Origin: Pseudomonadota bacterium
GTDB lineage: Bacteria; Chloroflexota; Ktedonobacteria; Ktedonobacterales; JACDGC01
Direction: 5' to 3'
NCBI GenBank assembly: GCA_021323815.1
Contig: JAJPKG010000120.1
Coordinates: 1 to 16,601 of the forward strand
DNA length: 16,601 bases
The notes beneath the pieces are model-generated. The model did not search any database. It was not told where the DNA came from and saw only the letters and a program-made list of their open reading frames with translations. The position numbers and the translations under genes are program-made. Below are positions 1 to 6,578 of this stretch, in pieces; the stretch's first letter is position 1, and each line of letters begins with the position of its first letter.

Positions 1-72
1 CTGCACAATCTCAATGCCCTCGCGCGCCAGCTTGTCCGTCACCAGCACTCGCGGTCGCTCGCTCGTTGTCAT
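1..72 (-). CDS. serA: D-3-phosphoglycerate dehydrogenase, N-terminal fragment
   Basis: Only the first 24 codons lie in the window; the gene continues past position 1. After a short variable start the peptide reads PRVLVTDKLAREGIEIVQ, which matches the opening beta strand and first helix of bacterial 3-phosphoglycerate dehydrogenases (typically VLVSDKLAEEGIEIL). The family oxidises 3-phosphoglycerate to 3-phosphohydroxypyruvate, the first step of serine synthesis. AGAGGA lies 8 bases before the ATG. The gene follows the class V aminotransferase on the same strand after 51 bases, so the two probably form an operon. The family call rests on this short N-terminus plus the neighbour; other D-2-hydroxyacid dehydrogenases remain possible. 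Confidence 0.75.
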   Translation of the reverse strand, partial: MTTSERPRVLVTDKLAREGIEIVQ

Positions 73-123
73 CGTACCATTCCTCTATGAAGAATATAAG
101 AGTGAAAGGGCGGATCTCGTTTT

Positions 124-1260
124 TTATTTCAATCTGCGCTCAAGGGCATCCAGGGCAGCGGCGATGTCGGGCTGCTGCACAGCGCCCAGGTGGCCGACGC
201 GGAAGATCTTGCCTTCCAGGTGATCCTGGCCTCCGGCGAAAACAACGCGATCTTCTTCGCGCAGCGCTTTCAGCAGCGGCTTCAGCTCCTTGCCCGCAGG
301 TGCATAGACGGCGGTGACGGTGTTTGAGGCATGGGCGGGATCAGCAAACAGGGTGAGGCCGATCTCCTGCACGCGTCGGCGCGTATATTCCCCGATGGCG
401 GCATGGCGCGCGAAGATATTCTCGCGCCCCTCGGCGCGCATCATCGTCAGGGCGACATCGAGCTGATACCACAGTGAGATGGGCGCGGTATAGGGCGGCT
501 GATGCTTGGCAAAGGACTTGCGTGCCCGGTTAAAGTCCCAGAAAAAGCGGGGGAGCTTAGCCGACTCAGTGGCAGCCAGGGCGCGCGGGCCAAAAGCGAT
601 CATCATCAAGCCCGGCGGGCACATCCAACCTTTCTGCGATCCGGTGAAGACGACATCCAGGCCCAGCGCGTCCATTGGCAGATCGATGCAGCCGAGCGAG
701 CTGACGGCATCAACGAGGATGAGCGCTTCCGGCGCGGCAGACTTGATGGCTTGCGTCAGTGCCGGCAGGTCGTTGGTGACGCCGGTGCTGGTTTCGTTAT
801 GCGTCACCATCACGCCGCGCAAGCCGGGCAGGGCGCGCAATTTTTCAGCGACGACGGCGGGATCTGCCGCCTGCCCCCACTCGAAGGGGATCTTGGTGAC
901 ATTCAACCCAAATGAGTTCGCCACCAGGGCAAAACGCTCGCCAAAGTTGCCGATAGAGATCACGGCAACCGGATCGCCCGGCGAAAAGAGGTTGACGATG
1001 CTGGCCTCCCAGCCCGCGCTGCCGGAACCGGGAAAAACCAGCACGTCCTGTGCGGTCTGGAAGAAATGGCGCAGGTTCTCAGTAACACGCGCGACAATGG
1101 CCGCGAATTCCGGGCCGCGATGATTGATCATCGGCCAGCTGCCGGCAGCGGCAACGGCTTCCGGCACCGGCGTGGGGCCGGGCAGGCGCAGATTCACCGG
1201 CGCGGGAGCCTGGGGCAACGCAGCGTGTGCGGGCGAGCCATCGGGAAGCGTGGTTGACAT
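124..1260 (-). CDS. class V PLP-dependent aminotransferase (serine pathway / alanine-glyoxylate type)
   Basis: The 378-residue protein belongs to the fold-type I, class V aminotransferase family (serine-glyoxylate, alanine-glyoxylate and phosphoserine aminotransferases). Visible features are the N-terminal LPGPTPVPEAV substrate loop, NHRGPEF, the glycine-rich FPGSGSAGWEA segment, HNETSTG, the cofactor aspartate in LVDAVSSLG, and the PLP lysine K210 in GSQKGWMCPPG. Length is normal for the family. I chose ATG 1260 over an in-frame ATG at 1278 because AAGGAG lies 9 bases before 1260, inside the longer version. It sits 51 bases upstream of a phosphoglycerate dehydrogenase start, which points to a role as phosphoserine transaminase in serine synthesis. 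Glyoxylate transamination is the main alternative. Substrate specificity cannot be read from sequence alone. Confidence 0.88.
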   Translation of the reverse strand: MSTTLPDGSPAHAALPQAPAPVNLRLPGPTPVPEAVAAAGSWPMINHRGPEFAAIVARVTENLRHFFQTAQDVLVFPGSGSAGWEASIVNLFSPGDPVAVISIGNFGERFALVANSFGLNVTKIPFEWGQAADPAVVAEKLRALPGLRGVMVTHNETSTGVTNDLPALTQAIKSAAPEALILVDAVSSLGCIDLPMDALGLDVVFTGSQKGWMCPPGLMMIAFGPRALAATESAKLPRFFWDFNRARKSFAKHQPPYTAPISLWYQLDVALTMMRAEGRENIFARHAAIGEYTRRRVQEIGLTLFADPAHASNTVTAVYAPAGKELKPLLKALREEDRVVFAGGQDHLEGKIFRVGHLGAVQQPDIAAALDALERRLK

Positions 1261-1358
1261 GGGAAAAAACTCCTTCAAGCGACGGGGTTATGGGGTGAAA
1301 GTGGCCAGTAACTTGCGGCGAAGTGCCCGCGCGCCGTTGCGCGTCCGCTCACAGCCTC

Positions 1359-1377
1359 AGTATACGCGAAAACGTCA
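1359..1377 (-). promoter_or_regulatory. promoter element of the aminotransferase unit (TGACGTTTT box plus -10)
   Basis: Read on the minus strand this is TGACGTTTTCGCGTATACT: a 9-base box, 4 bases, then a TATACT -10 hexamer. No good -35 is found 17 bases upstream of the hexamer. The same box with the same spacing to a -10 occurs in mirror image at 1405-1423, so the element is probably functional rather than accidental. The -10 lies about 100 bases before the aminotransferase start at 1260. Confidence 0.5.
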
Positions 1378-1404
1378 ATACATTTCTGGCTAACACCCGG
1401 AATG

Positions 1405-1423
1405 TGACGTTTTGCGCTATAAT
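1405..1423 (+). promoter_or_regulatory. promoter element of the sunset-like gene (TGACGTTTT box plus TATAAT)
   Basis: The plus strand reads TGACGTTTTGCGCTATAAT, with a consensus -10 (TATAAT, 1418-1423) and the box TGACGTTTT at 1405-1413. It is the mirror image of 1359-1377. Transcription should start near 1430, just before the hairpin at 1433-1458, giving a leader of roughly 110 bases before the ATG at 1538. The hexamer at a 17-base spacing (ACCCGG, 1395-1400) is not a sigma-70 -35. Confidence 0.55.
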
Positions 1424-1432
1424 CTAGAGGTA

Positions 1433-1458
1433 TGCGCGCATCATCTGTGATGCGCGCG
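1433..1458 (+). promoter_or_regulatory. hairpin at the predicted 5' end of the mRNA
   Basis: GCGCGCATCA (1434-1443) and TGATGCGCGC (1448-1457) form a perfect 10-bp stem with the 4-base loop TCTG. A T-G wobble extends it by one pair. It starts about 10 bases after the TATAAT, so it would sit at the very 5' end of the transcript. It could stabilise the mRNA or serve as a DNA operator. It is not followed by a T-run, so it is not a classic terminator. Confidence 0.55.
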
Positions 1459-1537
1459 TCCCCCGCGTGAATGTGCTTGTGTGATCCACAAGAAAGTTGA
1501 TAGTGTATTCAAAAGGAAACGAGAGGTGGAGCAAACT

Positions 1538-2224
1538 ATGGCCAAGACCAGCGAACAGACCTGGCAGCGCGTGCGCACCGGCATCATGTCCGCCGCCCTG
1601 CTCAAACCCATCATCGAGCAAGTGTTGCAGAGCCGCAAGCCCAAAAGTCCCCTTGCGCGCCTGGCTGATCAGGTGCCGATGCCCTTGAGCGACGATCAGC
1701 TGGAACAGATCGAGAACATTGCGCGGCTCATCAGCGACCGCGCCCTGGAACTGACCGAACAGGCCCAGAAGACACTGCGCAAGGCTGACAAGCGCGTGTG
1801 GTGGGCCAGCGGTCTGGCAGTGGGCTTCGCTGCCGCTGGTGCGGTGACGTTTTTCGTGGTGCGCCGCCGCATGCAGGCACAGCAAGCGACAGACGAAGGC
1901 GAGCTGATCGCCATTGTGGAAGATGTGGAAATCAGCGAGAGCAACGGCTATCGTTCGCCCATCGACCAACTGAAAAGCGCCGTCTCGCGCGTGACTCAGC
2001 GCCAGAATCCCGGCACGGCGAGCCAGCAAACGGCTCCTGCCGCCAACGCGGCCACCGCTGTGCAGGAAAACCCCAGTGCGACCGCGCCCTTCGTGGGCAA
2101 CGCGCACACGATGGTCTATCATCCTTCCGACAGCCCGAACCTGCCGGCAGAAAACAATCGCGTCTATTTCAAGTCGCGCGAAGAAGCTGAAAAAGCCGGC
2201 TATCGCCCCGCCGAGAACGAATAG
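1538..2224 (+). CDS. single-pass membrane protein with C-terminal sunset-like domain
   Basis: The protein has 228 residues and no assigned function. Residues 1-86 are soluble and helical (charged, coiled-coil-like around DQLEQIENIARLISDRALEL). One hydrophobic helix spans about 88-108 (WWASGLAVGFAAAGAVTFFVV) and is followed by RRR. A low-complexity Ala/Gln/Thr linker comes next, then a compact C-terminal domain (185-226) with FVGN, MVYH, NLP, NRVYF, SREEAEKAGYRP. That pattern matches the short domain I know as the sunset domain, an Ada-type zinc-binding relative. Here its cysteine positions hold Ser and Pro, so metal binding looks lost. Start ATG 1538 was chosen over 1481 because GGAG lies 7 bases before it. 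It is transcribed divergently from the aminotransferase. Confidence 0.8.
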   Translation: MAKTSEQTWQRVRTGIMSAALLKPIIEQVLQSRKPKSPLARLADQVPMPLSDDQLEQIENIARLISDRALELTEQAQKTLRKADKRVWWASGLAVGFAAAGAVTFFVVRRRMQAQQATDEGELIAIVEDVEISESNGYRSPIDQLKSAVSRVTQRQNPGTASQQTAPAANAATAVQENPSATAPFVGNAHTMVYHPSDSPNLPAENNRVYFKSREEAEKAGYRPAENE

Positions 2225-2239
2225 CCGGCCCACCCCTTT

Positions 2240-2266
2240 CCCTCTCCCCAGCTACCCTGGAGAGGG
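2240..2266. terminator. bidirectional terminator-like hairpin between convergent genes
   Basis: CCCTCTCC (2240-2247) pairs with GGAGAGGG (2259-2266) around an 11-base loop. It fills most of the 51-base gap between two genes that end facing each other (2224 and 2276). T-runs on either side are short, so termination strength is uncertain. Confidence 0.5.
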
Positions 2267-2275
2267 GGAATTTGT

Positions 2276-2701
2276 CTAAGCGCTTTTGTCGCGCAGTTCG
2301 AGCATCTGCGCGTCGATGATGTTCCACACACGCTGCACCGCCTGTGAAAGCTCGCGCCCCGCCGGCGATGTGAGTTCCTGCATGTCGTGCCGACGCTGAG
2401 CGATCCACACCTGCGCGGCTTCAGACCACGCTTCACCGGCGCTCAGCCCGCTGGCCTCTGCCAGGTCGTCCATCGCATCCGCGAGATCGGCGGCGACGGT
2501 GATGTGCCGCTGCGCCGGGGCAGGCGGCGACATGGGGTGCGCCTCCGGCTGCGGTCCGGTCCACAGGATGGGCGACTGATCATTTAACGGCATGGCCGGC
2601 GGCAAGGAATTTTTTGTTGTGCGCAGTTCTTGCGGCGATTTGTGCAGGTCGCACTCCAGCAGCAGGCGGTACAGTTCGCTCATGGTCAGCAAGCGGCTCA
2701 T
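2276..2701 (-). CDS. small protein with a possible ribbon-helix-helix segment
   Basis: This 141-residue protein is not one I recognise. An N-terminal helix (MSRLLTMSELYRLLLE) leads into a Pro-rich linker. A segment from about residue 65 then starts with RHITVAADLADAMDDLAEASGLSAGEA and continues with a second amphipathic helix (WSEAAQVWIAQRR). One short strand followed by two helices separated by a GLS turn fits a ribbon-helix-helix DNA-binding fold, but the match is by shape only. GGAAG and AAAGGA precede the ATG at 2701. Its promoter at 2758-2786 overlaps a perfect palindrome, as expected for an autoregulated DNA-binding protein. The regulator role is inference. Confidence 0.6.
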   Translation of the reverse strand: MSRLLTMSELYRLLLECDLHKSPQELRTTKNSLPPAMPLNDQSPILWTGPQPEAHPMSPPAPAQRHITVAADLADAMDDLAEASGLSAGEAWSEAAQVWIAQRRHDMQELTSPAGRELSQAVQRVWNIIDAQMLELRDKSA

Positions 2702-2738
2702 CGTCTTCCGTCCTTTCGTGGTTGGGGAATGATGGATG

Positions 2739-2760
2739 ACTTAGAATATTTGTTCTAAGT
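2739..2760. promoter_or_regulatory. palindromic operator candidate
   Basis: ACTTAGAA (2739-2746) and TTCTAAGT (2753-2760) form a perfect 8-bp inverted repeat with the 6-base spacer TATTTG. The block is AT-rich within GC-rich surroundings. It overlaps the last bases of the minus-strand -10 and the predicted start site of the 2276-2701 gene, a typical repressor position. It also lies upstream of the plus-strand oxygenase gene. Confidence 0.65.
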
Positions 2761-2786
2761 ATACCGGGAAACGAACGCATTGTCGA
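2758..2786 (-). promoter_or_regulatory. sigma-70-type promoter of the 2276-2701 gene
   Basis: On the minus strand, -35 TCGACA (2786-2781, 5 of 6 consensus bases) and -10 TATACT (2763-2758, 5 of 6) are separated by exactly 17 bases. Predicted initiation near 2751 falls within the palindrome 2739-2760, giving a leader of about 50 bases to the ATG at 2701. Confidence 0.65.
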
Positions 2787-2938
2787 GATGACTTTCGGGC
2801 TATTTTGCCGCTGACGCGCTCAAAAAGATGAATGATGTCCAGCTTGACGGGAAAGCTGTTTTTGGGAACGACGTGCTACATTTTTTTGTACATACTACTC
2901 AGAGCACCTTTTGAGGTGTGATAAAGGACAGGCACCCT

Positions 2939-3889
2939 ATGCCGATACGAATCGATCCGATGCTGCTGATCAACTGGATCGGCGGGACGAAGCTGCCGCG
3001 CGAGATGCCGATCAGCGACACGACGCCGGACCCTGGGCTGATGGGACCGGAAAGCGTCACCTGGCGCTTGCACCGCGAGCAATGGCTGATCTTGGGCGGC
3101 GGGCAGGCATTTTTGATGCAGGCGGCACATCCTCAGGTGGCTCAGGGAGCTATCGATCACAGCGCCTATGCCGAAGATCCGTTTGGGCGCGTCTTTCGCA
3201 CGGTGACGGCGATGACGGTCTTTCTGACCGGCACGCACCACGAAGTTAACGAGAAGGCGCGGCTGATCAACCGCATCCACCACAGCGTGAAGGGGACGCT
3301 GCATGAAAACATTGGTCGCTATCATGAGGGCGACCCCTATGACGCGATGGACGTGAACGAGTTGCTATGGGTGCATGTGGCCTTTGTCGATAGCATGCTC
3401 AATGCCTATCTCCATTTTGTCGGGCCGCTCACTCAGGACGAATTGGACGCCTATTGGCGTGAGTCGTGGCGTTACGCGCGCCTGCTGGGCCTGTCAGATG
3501 CCGACATGCCGCCGGATTACGCCGCCATGAAACGCTACATTGCCGAAGCCATCGCCTCTGGTGAGGTAGCCGTCGGCGAGGCCAGCCGCACGGTGGCGCG
3601 AACCATCCTCTATCCCCCCTTGCCCTGGCATCGCAACCTCACCTGGAGTCTGGTGCGCCTGCTGGGCAGCGCGCTGCTGCCGGCAGAGATCCGCGCCGGC
3701 TATGGCCTGAAATGGCGCGCTCAGCACCGGGCAGCTTTCTGGCTGGCCAGTCGTTTCCTGCGCCTGTTGCGCTTCCTGCTGCCGCATATCTTAGGGCGCT
3801 CGGTGGTCATCGACTTCGCTCAGCGCCGCGTGCGCGGTGAATTGCAGCCGGCGGTTTCATTAGCACCAGGCAGCACCGCTGGGGAATAG
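2939..3889 (+). CDS. oxygenase MpaB family protein (DUF2236)
   Basis: The 316-residue protein matches the MpaB/DUF2236 family, which includes heme-dependent oxygenases such as the latex-clearing protein of rubber degraders. Visible family features: a GGGQAFLMQAAHPQVAQGAIDHS block, the DPFGRVFRT segment followed by TAMTVFLTGTHHE, an HHSVKGT stretch, and NELLWVHVAFVDSMLNAYLHFVGPLT with conserved WVH and acidic residues. Several histidines in these blocks are candidate heme ligands. Two hydrophobic stretches near the C-terminus (LVRLLGSALLP and FWLASRFLRLLRFLLPHILG) may associate with membrane. I chose ATG 2939 with AAGGA 10 bases upstream over GTG 2918, which has its SD directly abutting the start. 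The physiological substrate is unknown. Confidence 0.85.
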   Translation: MPIRIDPMLLINWIGGTKLPREMPISDTTPDPGLMGPESVTWRLHREQWLILGGGQAFLMQAAHPQVAQGAIDHSAYAEDPFGRVFRTVTAMTVFLTGTHHEVNEKARLINRIHHSVKGTLHENIGRYHEGDPYDAMDVNELLWVHVAFVDSMLNAYLHFVGPLTQDELDAYWRESWRYARLLGLSDADMPPDYAAMKRYIAEAIASGEVAVGEASRTVARTILYPPLPWHRNLTWSLVRLLGSALLPAEIRAGYGLKWRAQHRAAFWLASRFLRLLRFLLPHILGRSVVIDFAQRRVRGELQPAVSLAPGSTAGE

Positions 3890-3929
3890 GTGCCTCGTGC
3901 TCGCCTTCCCTTCGAGCGGGCCAGCATGC

Positions 3930-3961
3930 CATCGCCCCTGCGGGATCAGGTGGGGGCGATG
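3930..3961. terminator. GC-rich hairpin downstream of the oxygenase gene
   Basis: CATCGCCCC (3930-3938) pairs perfectly with GGGGCGATG (3953-3961). It lies 40 bases after the oxygenase stop and may end that transcript. Only loose T/C-rich sequence follows, so it may instead be a dispersed intergenic repeat. The rest of the 181-base gap to the next gene shows nothing else clear. Confidence 0.4.
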
Positions 3962-4070
3962 CAGCGCGCCCCTACTCCCCTCTTCCCTTTTGCATCCAAA
4001 TGGTCTATCATAGGCGGCGGCAACAGAACCGCCGGTGTGGATGGCCTGAGATGGGAGAGGGGTGGAGCGG

Positions 4071-4667
4071 ATGCGGCGTTGGCAGGCAGGCATGGTATTC
4101 ATGCTGCTGTTGGCACTCTGTGGCTGTAGCTCATCGCGCCAAAAAACACCCGCGACCCCGACTGATACGCCGACCCCTATCTTCATCCCCACCGTGCAAA
4201 GCTTGACTTCTTCTTGCCCACCGGCTCCCGCGCCGTTGGATGACCGTTCCTCAGCGACACAGATCGTGCTGTCGTATTACAACGCCCTCAACCTGCATGA
4301 TTATCAGCGCGCATACGGCTATCTTTCGCCGCTCAGCCCGCTGGCGACGCCGACGCCGGTGACGCGTGGCTCCATGCCGACCCCCCAGCCGGCAACGCCG
4401 CCTTTCCCGCAATGGAAGGCGGGATATGCCCAGACGGCATGCGTCATCATCACCTACACCGGCACGGAGCACCCCGTGACCGATGCCAGCGGGGGGTATG
4501 CCGGCATCGGCACAGGGATTGTCGTGCCCATCAGCTTTACCGCCATCCTCACCGATGGTTCCTTGCAGCAGTTCAGCGGCACTTATGCCGTTCGCTACGA
4601 TCCCGCGCAGGGGCTGCCGGCAACGGGATATATCGACCTGGCGTTTTCGCACCTGATAGCGGTATGA
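4071..4667 (+). CDS. secreted lipoprotein, NTF2-like candidate
   Basis: The 198-residue protein starts with a lipoprotein signal: MRR, a hydrophobic core (MVFMLLLAL), then the lipobox LCGC with Cys19 as the lipidated residue. A Thr/Pro-rich spacer follows (TPATPTDTPTPIFIPT). From about residue 60, ATQIVLSYYNALNLHDYQRAYGYLSP resembles the opening helices of NTF2-like/SnoaL-type domains, and the C-terminal half is beta-rich. It should therefore be a membrane-anchored extracytoplasmic protein, possibly binding a small ligand. The function is unknown. ATG 4071 is preferred, with GAGAGGGG 8 bases upstream; an in-frame GTG at 4062 would have its SD directly against it. It stands alone, convergent with argJ. 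Confidence 0.78.
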   Translation: MRRWQAGMVFMLLLALCGCSSSRQKTPATPTDTPTPIFIPTVQSLTSSCPPAPAPLDDRSSATQIVLSYYNALNLHDYQRAYGYLSPLSPLATPTPVTRGSMPTPQPATPPFPQWKAGYAQTACVIITYTGTEHPVTDASGGYAGIGTGIVVPISFTAILTDGSLQQFSGTYAVRYDPAQGLPATGYIDLAFSHLIAV

Positions 4668-4722
4668 CGGCGGCGGTGATCGAACGCGAAACCGGTCTTT
4701 GGTAGCTCACAAACGACGTGAT

Positions 4723-5940
4723 CTACCGCGTATACAGTGTATTCTCGTCGATATAGCCGTGCGTCAGATCGCAGCCCCACGCGGTCGCCGAAGCCGTTCC
4801 CGCGCCGAGATCCACGCTGATGATCACTTCGTCGCCGCTCATCTGCGCCACCGCGTCCTCGCGGGCATAATCCGTCGCCAGGCCGTCGCGCACCAGCATC
4901 ACATTGCCCAGCGTGATGGCCACGCGCTCCTGCTGGAAATCCGCCCCGCTGGCACCCAGCGCCGCCATGATGCGTCCCCAGTTGGGATCTTGCCCAGCCA
5001 GGGCGCACTGCCACAGCGGCGAAAGCGTCACCGCGCGGGCGGCCTTGCGGGCGTCAGCATCCGTCGCCGCGTTGCGCACGCGCACTTCCATCAGCTTTGT
5101 CATACCCTCGCCGTCGCGGGCGATCTCGCGCGCCAGATAGCGCGTCACCTGGCGCAGCGCCGCCTCGAACGTGGCGGAGCCGGGCGTGGTGCCGTCGCAC
5201 ACGGCATTGCCCGCCAGCCCGTTCGCCATCACAATCACCGTGTCATTGGTGGACATGTCGCCATCCACGCAGATCATGTTGAAGGAATCGTTGACGGCGC
5301 TGCGCAGGATGGTTTGCAGCCAGCGCTGATCCACAGCGGCATCGGTGGTGATGTAACACAGCATCGTCGCCATGTTGGGGTAGATCATCCCCGCGCCCTT
5401 CGTCGTGCCGGCTAATCGCACAGTGGTGCCATCAACCGTAAATTCCAGCGCGATCTTTTTGGCGCGCGTGTCGGTGGTGAGGATGGCATCTGAAAAGGCA
5501 TCGCCGCCGTTGGCTTCGGGCTGCACCTGACCGATGCCCGCCGTCACCTTCTCCATTGGCAGCGGTCGCCCGATGATGCCGGTGGAACTGACCATCACCA
5601 GCTCGGTCTCGATCTCGAAACGCTCGGCCACCTGCCGCGCCATCTCGCGCGCATCGCGCAACCCCTGCTCGCCGGTGGAACAATTCGCGTTGCCCGAATT
5701 CACCACCACCGCCTGGGCACGAAAACCCGACGCCGCCAGATGTTCCTTGCACACCAGCACGGGCGCGGCGGGCGTGCGACTGGTGGTGAACGTCGCCGCC
5801 GCCACGCACGGCACATCTGCAATCAACAGCGCCAGATCCTTAATGCTGGCATCGCTCTTGATGCCGCACGCCGTCGAACCGGCCCGGAACCCGCGCGGAG
5901 CCGTCACGCTCCCCTCGATCTGACGCAGCGCGTCTGCCAT
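4723..5940 (-). CDS. argJ: glutamate N-acetyltransferase / amino-acid N-acetyltransferase
   Basis: The 405-residue protein is a full-length ArgJ, which transfers acetyl from N-acetylornithine to glutamate in the recycling arginine pathway and in some species also uses acetyl-CoA. Diagnostic segments: the early GFRAGSTACGIK, VVVNSGNANCSTG, VMVSSTGIIG, TKGAGMIYPNMATML with Thr192 as the autocleavage site and nucleophile, DGDMSTND, GEGMTKL, AGQDPNWGRI and the C-terminal GCDLTHGYI...YTR. The precursor is expected to self-cleave before Thr192 into alpha and beta chains. GAGGTGA lies 7 bases before the ATG. No other arginine gene is in the window. A hairpin lies in its leader at 5974-5998. Confidence 0.95.
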   Translation of the reverse strand: MADALRQIEGSVTAPRGFRAGSTACGIKSDASIKDLALLIADVPCVAAATFTTSRTPAAPVLVCKEHLAASGFRAQAVVVNSGNANCSTGEQGLRDAREMARQVAERFEIETELVMVSSTGIIGRPLPMEKVTAGIGQVQPEANGGDAFSDAILTTDTRAKKIALEFTVDGTTVRLAGTTKGAGMIYPNMATMLCYITTDAAVDQRWLQTILRSAVNDSFNMICVDGDMSTNDTVIVMANGLAGNAVCDGTTPGSATFEAALRQVTRYLAREIARDGEGMTKLMEVRVRNAATDADARKAARAVTLSPLWQCALAGQDPNWGRIMAALGASGADFQQERVAITLGNVMLVRDGLATDYAREDAVAQMSGDEVIISVDLGAGTASATAWGCDLTHGYIDENTLYTR

Positions 5941-5973
5941 CTATCTCACCTCAAAATAGCGTGAATATGATAG

Positions 5974-5998
5974 GGGGAGCGCCCCGTTGCGCTTCCCC
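5974..5998 (-). promoter_or_regulatory. hairpin in the argJ leader
   Basis: GGGG AGCGC (5974-5982) pairs with GCGCT CCCC (5989-5998) with a single bulged base and a 6-base loop, giving 9 bp. It lies 34 bases upstream of the argJ ATG on the minus strand. It has no T-run directly after it. It could act as an attenuator-like or mRNA-stabilising element; there is no direct evidence for either. Confidence 0.35.
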
Positions 5999-6131
5999 AG
6001 TGCAGTCATGGTATCACATAAGGGATGGTGCAATATAACGAAAGTTGCAAGGCTAGAGCCTCATGGTGGCAGTGACTGTGATATTCTGTTGCGCTATGGT
6101 CTGGATTTATTGGCGGTCTGCTTTTACACTT

Positions 6132-6147
6132 TGGCACGCCACGTGCA
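6132..6147 (+). promoter_or_regulatory. sigma-54-like -24/-12 element (tentative)
   Basis: TGGCACG (6132-6138), 4 bases, then GTGCA (6143-6147) matches the -24/-12 consensus TGGCACG-N4-TTGCA with one mismatch and the exact GG-N10-GC spacing. It also contains the palindrome GCACG-CCA-CGTGC (6134-6146), so it may instead be an operator. To my knowledge many Chloroflexota lack sigma-54, which lowers confidence. It lies about 140 bases before the glsB-like ATG. Confidence 0.25.
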
Positions 6148-6213
6148 ATAGAGCAGAAACCGTGCGGGCATGCAGCCCCTCTTACGGCTGCGCGCTCACC
6201 CGTTGGACAGAGG

Positions 6214-6234
6214 CCGCGCCGCATGCTGGCGCGG
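6214..6234 (+). promoter_or_regulatory. hairpin in the leader of the glsB-like gene
   Basis: CCGCGCC (6214-6220) and GGCGCGG (6228-6234) form a perfect 7-bp GC stem around the 7-base loop GCATGCT. A second weak stem, GGAGG...CCTCC, follows within 6240-6257. Both precede the true ribosome binding site at 6271. The function is unknown. Confidence 0.35.
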
Positions 6235-6285
6235 ATAACAAGGAGGCATTGCCCTCCATCGGCACCGACCAGAGGAGGTCATTTC

Positions 6286-6552
6286 ATGTTAGAAGCGTTC
6301 GTTTTCTGGATCATCATCGGCGGCATCGCCGGTTGGCTTGCGAGCAATCTGGTGCGCGGCGCGGGATTAGGCATCGTGGGCAATATCGTCGTCGGCATCA
6401 TCGGAGCCATCATTGGCGGCTTCATCTTCAACCTGCTGGGAGCCGGTGGCGTGAGTGGCTTCAATTTGTGGAGCCTGTTCGTCGCCTTCATCGGCTCAGT
6501 GGTGTTGCTCTTCATCGCCCGTCTGGTCACAGGCAACAGTGCCACTGTATAA
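6286..6552 (+). CDS. GlsB/YeaQ/YmgE family stress-response membrane protein
   Basis: The 88-residue protein is almost entirely hydrophobic and has the typical family pattern: a first helix with FWIIIGGIAGWLAS, a short polar turn NLVRGAG, a long Gly-rich helix (GIVGNIVVGIIGAIIGGFIFNLLG), and a third helix (SLFVAFIGSVVLLFIARLV). Family members ('transglycosylase-associated' proteins) are small inner-membrane proteins linked to stress, with no defined biochemical role. ATG 6286 is certain enough because AGAGGAGGT lies 6 bases before it; an upstream in-frame extension to 6223 has no such signal and is not hydrophobic. It appears monocistronic, with a hairpin at 6579-6601 after the stop. Confidence 0.92.
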   Translation: MLEAFVFWIIIGGIAGWLASNLVRGAGLGIVGNIVVGIIGAIIGGFIFNLLGAGGVSGFNLWSLFVAFIGSVVLLFIARLVTGNSATV

Positions 6553-6578
6553 GCCGAGGCAGCGCAAAGAAGAACATG

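Larger units (their letters stand above)
5941..6285. other. 345-base divergent intergenic region (argJ / glsB-like gene)
   Basis: No convincing gene lies here. It holds the argJ leader hairpin (5974-5998), a -24/-12-like element with a short palindrome (6132-6147), a perfect 7-bp hairpin (6214-6234), an AAGGAGG sequence (6238-6244) that can pair with CCTCC downstream, and the actual ribosome binding site of the next gene (6271-6279). I could not find a good sigma-70 -35/-10 pair for either flanking gene. TACACT at 6125-6130 is a weak -10 candidate for the plus strand. Confidence 0.5.

Noticed and set aside
1434..1457. Hairpin considered as a terminator or attenuator
   Set aside because: It is not followed by a T-run and sits at the start, not the end, of a transcript.
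1424..2233. 269-codon open frame on the minus strand
   Set aside because: It is antisense to the better-supported 1538-2224 gene, has no ribosome site, and its His/Gly/Arg-rich composition is typical of reverse-strand reading in GC-rich DNA.
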